Notes under the pieces: model-generated | Seen by the model: the letters and a program-made list of their open reading frames with translations, nothing else | Told to the model about the DNA's origin: nothing | Database searches by the model: none | DNA from: Streptomyces zingiberis | GTDB taxonomy: Bacteria; Actinomycetota; Actinomycetes; Streptomycetales; Streptomycetaceae | Assembly: GCF_012034935.1 (NCBI RefSeq) | Contig: NZ_JAATEN010000031.1 | Location: 1-53,762 of the forward strand | Direction of reading: 5' to 3' | Length of the DNA stretch: 53,762 nucleotides | Made by a program: the position numbers and the translations under genes | Part shown: positions 50,719 to 53,762 of the stretch, one piece after another | Position numbering within the stretch: position 1 is the first letter of the stretch | Layout of the letters: each line of letters opens with the position of its first letter

Positions 50719-51864
50719 GTGGCATCACACCCCTATGCGAGCCTGCCGGAGCGCTCCTTCTGGCGCAGCGCGGTCGCCGAACGGGACCCGCTGGACATCG
50801 CCGATCTGTGGACACCGAAGTGGCCCATCAGGCAGGACGCGCCCGTCATCACCGCGGGGTCCTGCTTCGCCGGCCACATCGGGCGCGCCCTGCTGGAGGA
50901 GGGCATGCACTGGTACGACGCGGAGCCGCCACCCCCGGGACTGACCGCCGGACAGCGGTCGGCCCGCGGCTACCGCCGGTTCTCCTTCCGCACGGGGAAC
51001 ATCTACACCGCCGCCGCGCTCCGCCAGTGGATCGCCTGGGCGCTCGGCTCCCGCATGCCCCCGGGGGAGGTCTGGGAGGAGGACGGGCGCTTCCACGACC
51101 CGTACCGGCCCACGGTGGAGCCGGACGGGTTCGCCTCCCCCGGCGAACTGCTGCGCTCCCGCGAGGTCACCCTCGCCGCGCTGCGCACGGCGCTGGCCGA
51201 GGCGGAGGTCTTCGTCTTCACCCTCGGCCTGACCGAGGCCTGGCACGACACGGAGCGGGACACCGTGCTGCCGATGTGCCCCGGGACCGTCCGTGGTTCC
51301 TTCGACCCCGGCCGGTACGTCCTGCGCAACCACACGGTCGCGCAGGTGCACGAGGACCTCACGGAGGCGCTGGCCATGGCCCGCGGCGTCAACCCCGGTC
51401 TGCGGACGGTCCTCACGGTCTCCCCCGTGCCGCTGACGGCCACCGCCACCGGACGGCACGCCCTGGTCGCGACCACCTTCTCGAAGTCGGTGCTGCGGGC
51501 GGCGGCCGGGCAGCTCGCGGACGAGGACGACCGCGTCGACTACTTCCCGTCGTACGAGATCGTCACAGCGCTGCCGGGGCCCGTGGCTCTCCCGGCCACC
51601 CCGGGTGACCGGGAGCCGTCGGGCACCCGGGGTGGGCCGGCTTCCGGGGAGCGGCGGGGCTTCTTCGAGGACAACCTGCGTACCGTCCGTCCCGAGGGCG
51701 TGGCCTTCGTGATGGGGCACTTCTTCCGGGCGCTGCGGGGCGAACCGGCCCGCACACCGCAGGCTCCCCCGCAGCCGTCCCCCACCACCGGCGGAGAGGA
51801 CCACTCCTGTGACGACGCCCTGCTCGACTACTACGGCCCCCGCCCGGTTCCTCCTGCTCGGTGA
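50719..51864 (+). CDS. GSCFA-domain protein
   Basis: 381-residue protein carrying VITAGSCFAGHIGRALLEEG, the defining GSCFA motif near residue 50, then RTGNIYTAAALRQWIAWALG and VFTLGLTEAWHD. GSCFA proteins are distant SGNH-hydrolase relatives linked to polysaccharide or cell-envelope work. GTG at 50719 has GAGGAGG upstream. The gene's 3' end overlaps the next gene by 56 bp in another frame, so the pair is tightly coupled. Confidence 0.85.
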   Translation: MASHPYASLPERSFWRSAVAERDPLDIADLWTPKWPIRQDAPVITAGSCFAGHIGRALLEEGMHWYDAEPPPPGLTAGQRSARGYRRFSFRTGNIYTAAALRQWIAWALGSRMPPGEVWEEDGRFHDPYRPTVEPDGFASPGELLRSREVTLAALRTALAEAEVFVFTLGLTEAWHDTERDTVLPMCPGTVRGSFDPGRYVLRNHTVAQVHEDLTEALAMARGVNPGLRTVLTVSPVPLTATATGRHALVATTFSKSVLRAAAGQLADEDDRVDYFPSYEIVTALPGPVALPATPGDREPSGTRGGPASGERRGFFEDNLRTVRPEGVAFVMGHFFRALRGEPARTPQAPPQPSPTTGGEDHSCDDALLDYYGPRPVPPAR

Positions 51865-52591
51865 CTCCCACGCGGCCTGCGTCGGCCGGGCCGCGCGGGC
51901 CGCCGGACTGCCCTTCGCGGGCGGGCCGCTCGGTTCGGGCCGGGATTTCCTGGGCCCCTTCTTCGACCCGGTCGGACCCACCGATCCTACAGATTCCACC
52001 GATCCCACCGACGGCGCCAGCGCCAGCGCCAGCAGGAGCAGCGGCGTCGGCAGCAGGAGCAGCAGCGACATCCGCTTCCGCGCGCCCGAAGGGCAGCGGC
52101 TCTACCGGGAGTTCCTCGGCACCCTGGGCGCCGGAGGGCTCGCCGGGCTGCCGGTGCCACTGGTGTGCACCTTCGGGTTCAGCGTCCACACGGTGGCCAC
52201 CCGGCAGAACTGGGACATCCACCGCGACCGCCACGGCGAGTTCCCGGAGTCCTTCCTGCGCGGCGCGCTCTTCTCGGCCCTGGTGCGGGCCATGGTCCGC
52301 GGCGCGCTCGCCTTCTACAGCCACACGGCCGCGCTCGGTCTGCGGGTGGTGGCGATCATGCCGCCGCAGCGCGTCCCCACCATGGCGGACGCACAGGCGT
52401 TCCACGCCGCGCAGGACGTCGTCCGTGACGAGGTCGCCGCACGCGGTGTCGAGATCGTCGACCTGCGCGCCCGGGTGACCGACCGCTCGGGGGACCAACG
52501 CCCCGCCTTCTGCCAACCCGACGACCCGATCCACGGCAACCTCGCCTTCGGCCGCCTCGTGGTCTCCGAACTCCTCGACCGGGGACTGTGA
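51809..52591 (+). CDS. SGNH-hydrolase-like protein
   Basis: 260-residue protein with FLLLGDSHAACVGRA (block I, Ser nucleophile, residues about 14-28) and DDPIHGNLAFGRLVV (Asp and His of block V near the C-terminus), so it can be an esterase or acyltransferase of the SGNH fold. A Ser/Asp-rich stretch at about 55-90 has coding repeats. GTG at 51809 follows AGAGGA. It probably works with the overlapping GSCFA protein. Confidence 0.8.
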   Translation: MTTPCSTTTAPARFLLLGDSHAACVGRAARAAGLPFAGGPLGSGRDFLGPFFDPVGPTDPTDSTDPTDGASASASRSSGVGSRSSSDIRFRAPEGQRLYREFLGTLGAGGLAGLPVPLVCTFGFSVHTVATRQNWDIHRDRHGEFPESFLRGALFSALVRAMVRGALAFYSHTAALGLRVVAIMPPQRVPTMADAQAFHAAQDVVRDEVAARGVEIVDLRARVTDRSGDQRPAFCQPDDPIHGNLAFGRLVVSELLDRGL

Positions 52592-52733
52592 TCCGCCCTC
52601 GTCCCGTCCGTTCCGGCCCCCTCCCCCGCCCCGGCCCGCCGGGCCGCCGGATCGCCGTCCAGGGAACACCTCCGGGCCACTGATCCGTTCCGCGCACATC
52701 ATCGATCCCCTGGGGACAGAAGGGCGGTACCGC

Positions 52734-53528
52734 ATGACTTCCACGGCCGACGGGGCGGCGGCGTTCCTGAACGCGCTGAGATCACCGCACGCCACATCCG
52801 GGTCCAGGCCCGGGCCGGCATCTCCCGCGTGGCTGTGGCCCGTCGCGACCGCCCTCCACGACGCGTTGCCGGCCGGCTCCCGCGACGGATGGGCACTGCG
52901 TCTGTACGCGCTGCTCCAGGAGCGGTACGGGAAGGACACGGTCGGCGGTCCGTCCGTGGGCGGCCCGGGGCCGGCCGTGGTCCACGACTGGCACCGCCAC
53001 ACCGTCCTGCCCCTCGTCGCCGGGACGGCGCCCGGCGCGGAGGCGGTACCGATCTCCCCGCTCGTCCTTCTGCACACCGAGGCGGCGGCGGGCCGGCCGG
53101 CCGCAGCGGAGGTCTGGCGGAGCGCGCTGTATCCGGTCCTGCTCCACCTCCACGCCGCCGCGTACGACCGGACGGGCGTCCACGCCGAGGGCCACGCGGT
53201 GGCCCGCGACTACGCCCTGTCCCGGGGCCGCACCCCGGCCGAGGCCGACGCCTACGGTCACGAGTACGCCGAGCTGAGCAGCACCGCCAACGCGCGCGCC
53301 TTCGCCGAGGCGCACGCGCTGGCCCTGGGCGACGCGCTGGCGCTCGCCTACGCCACCGGCGACGGCGGGGCCTACGCGGACACCCTCCCCGGTTCCCAGG
53401 TACGAGCGGTGGTCCGTGCCTGTGAACAGGCCGGGCCGCACGCACCGGGCGCCGGGGGCCCGGCCGCGCGCCTGTCCGAGGGATTCCTCACGGCACTGGC
53501 CGGGACGCGACCGCTCGGGAGCTCGTGA
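52734..53528 (+). CDS. Protein of unknown function
   Basis: 264-residue, probably cytosolic, Ala-rich and His-containing protein. No family is recognised. Features include DGWALRLYALLQERYGKD, a middle part with several His (LLHLHAAAYDRTGVHAEGHAVARDYAL), and a long helical YGHEYAELSSTANARAFAEAHALALGDALALAYATGDGGAYAD. ATG at 52734 follows AGAAGGG. It lies 142 bp after the SGNH gene on the same strand and could be co-transcribed. Confidence 0.7.
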   Translation: MTSTADGAAAFLNALRSPHATSGSRPGPASPAWLWPVATALHDALPAGSRDGWALRLYALLQERYGKDTVGGPSVGGPGPAVVHDWHRHTVLPLVAGTAPGAEAVPISPLVLLHTEAAAGRPAAAEVWRSALYPVLLHLHAAAYDRTGVHAEGHAVARDYALSRGRTPAEADAYGHEYAELSSTANARAFAEAHALALGDALALAYATGDGGAYADTLPGSQVRAVVRACEQAGPHAPGAGGPAARLSEGFLTALAGTRPLGSS

Positions 53529-53762
53529 CGCGCGGCCGCCGGTGCCCTGACGGCCCAGGCGGTGGCCGGCCGGGGCGCATCGGCGCCGGATGCGCGGAGG
53601 CCGTCGCGACGTCCACCGCCCGCACCGCGCCGTGGCGCGGCGGGAGGAGCCGGCCGGCCTGATCAACGTGCCGGTGGTGACGCCGCCCCGGGCCCCGGGG
53701 GGGCCGGGGGGGGGGGGGGGGGGGGGGGTGGGGGGGGGCGGGGGGGGGGGGGGGGGGGGGGG
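53529..53762. other. Right end with poly-G tract
   Basis: The end shows no gene. From about 53697 the sequence is almost only G, with an isolated T and C. Homopolymers like this are typical of failed-signal reads at a contig end, so the last ~65 bases should not be trusted. Confidence 0.8.

Noticed and set aside
53697..53762. Poly-G tract as a genuine G-quadruplex or telomere-like end
   Set aside because: Streptomyces telomeres are packed palindromes, not G runs; the tract lies exactly at the window end with sporadic T/C, as in low-signal sequencing artefacts.

Overview
The window is very GC-rich actinobacterial DNA. Strong third-position G/C bias, GTG/TTG starts, rare TTA codons, a leaderless leader peptide and a probable F420-dependent enzyme all point to Streptomyces or a close relative. 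About 37 kb on the left is a secondary-metabolite cluster that I read as a glycosylated pyrrolobenzodiazepine (PBD) pathway of the sibiromycin type. The right-hand part is ordinary accessory chromosome. The last ~65 bases are a nearly pure G run, probably an assembly or sequencing artefact at a contig end.

Layout, left to right. 1-9: first codons of a gene leaving the window. 323-4609: MFS exporter with a TTA codon, a decayed NRPS condensation-domain relic, dTDP-glucose 4,6-dehydratase, and an atypical orphan OmpR-type regulator. 4761-13739 (minus): split-barrel PPOX protein, kynurenine 3-monooxygenase, four-domain NRPS (C-A-T-R) and two-domain NRPS (A-T), ending at a strong hairpin. 13974-28898 (minus, many start/stop overlaps): UvrA-like resistance protein, FAD hydroxylase, glycosyltransferase, RmlA, sugar epimerase, arylformamidase, aromatic methyltransferase, sugar C-methyltransferase, sugar aminotransferase, a third methyltransferase, tryptophan 2,3-dioxygenase and kynureninase. 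29336-30460 (plus): OvmZ-like regulator. 30861-36527 (minus): gamma-glutamyltransferase homologue, PhzF-like isomerase, F420/LLM reductase, LmbB2-type tyrosine hydroxylase and LmbB1-type DOPA dioxygenase, i.e. the alkyl-proline pathway. 36932-37947 (plus): a small ORF coupled to an NmrA-like protein, ending at a hairpin.

Proposed pathway. Tryptophan is opened to kynurenine (dioxygenase, formamidase), 3-hydroxylated, C-methylated on the ring and cleaved by kynureninase to a 3-hydroxy-4-methylanthranilate. The A-T NRPS loads it and the second FAD enzyme may hydroxylate it at C5. Tyrosine is turned into an alkyl proline by the 30.8-36.5 kb genes. The C-A-T-R NRPS condenses the two and releases an aldehyde that closes to the diazepine. 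RmlA, RmlB, epimerase, C-methyltransferase and aminotransferase make a 3-C-methyl-4-amino-4,6-dideoxyhexose that the GT1 enzyme attaches. UvrA-like protein and MFS pump give self-resistance. I see no clear LmbW/SibZ-type methyltransferase, so a two-carbon proline side chain is possible.

38257-39525 is a cysteine dioxygenase/rhodanese operon behind a cysteine-containing leader peptide. 40073-43586 holds a membrane rhodanese and a TerD-nuclease fusion interrupted by a one-base frameshift. 44005-45135 is a tRNA-Pro locus with an integrase relic and att-like repeats, the scar of an integrative element. 45497-53528 carries an MmcQ/YjbR protein, a Tat-exported propeller-amidohydrolase, a GSCFA/SGNH pair and an unrecognised protein. 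All family calls come from reading motifs by eye; no database search was possible.
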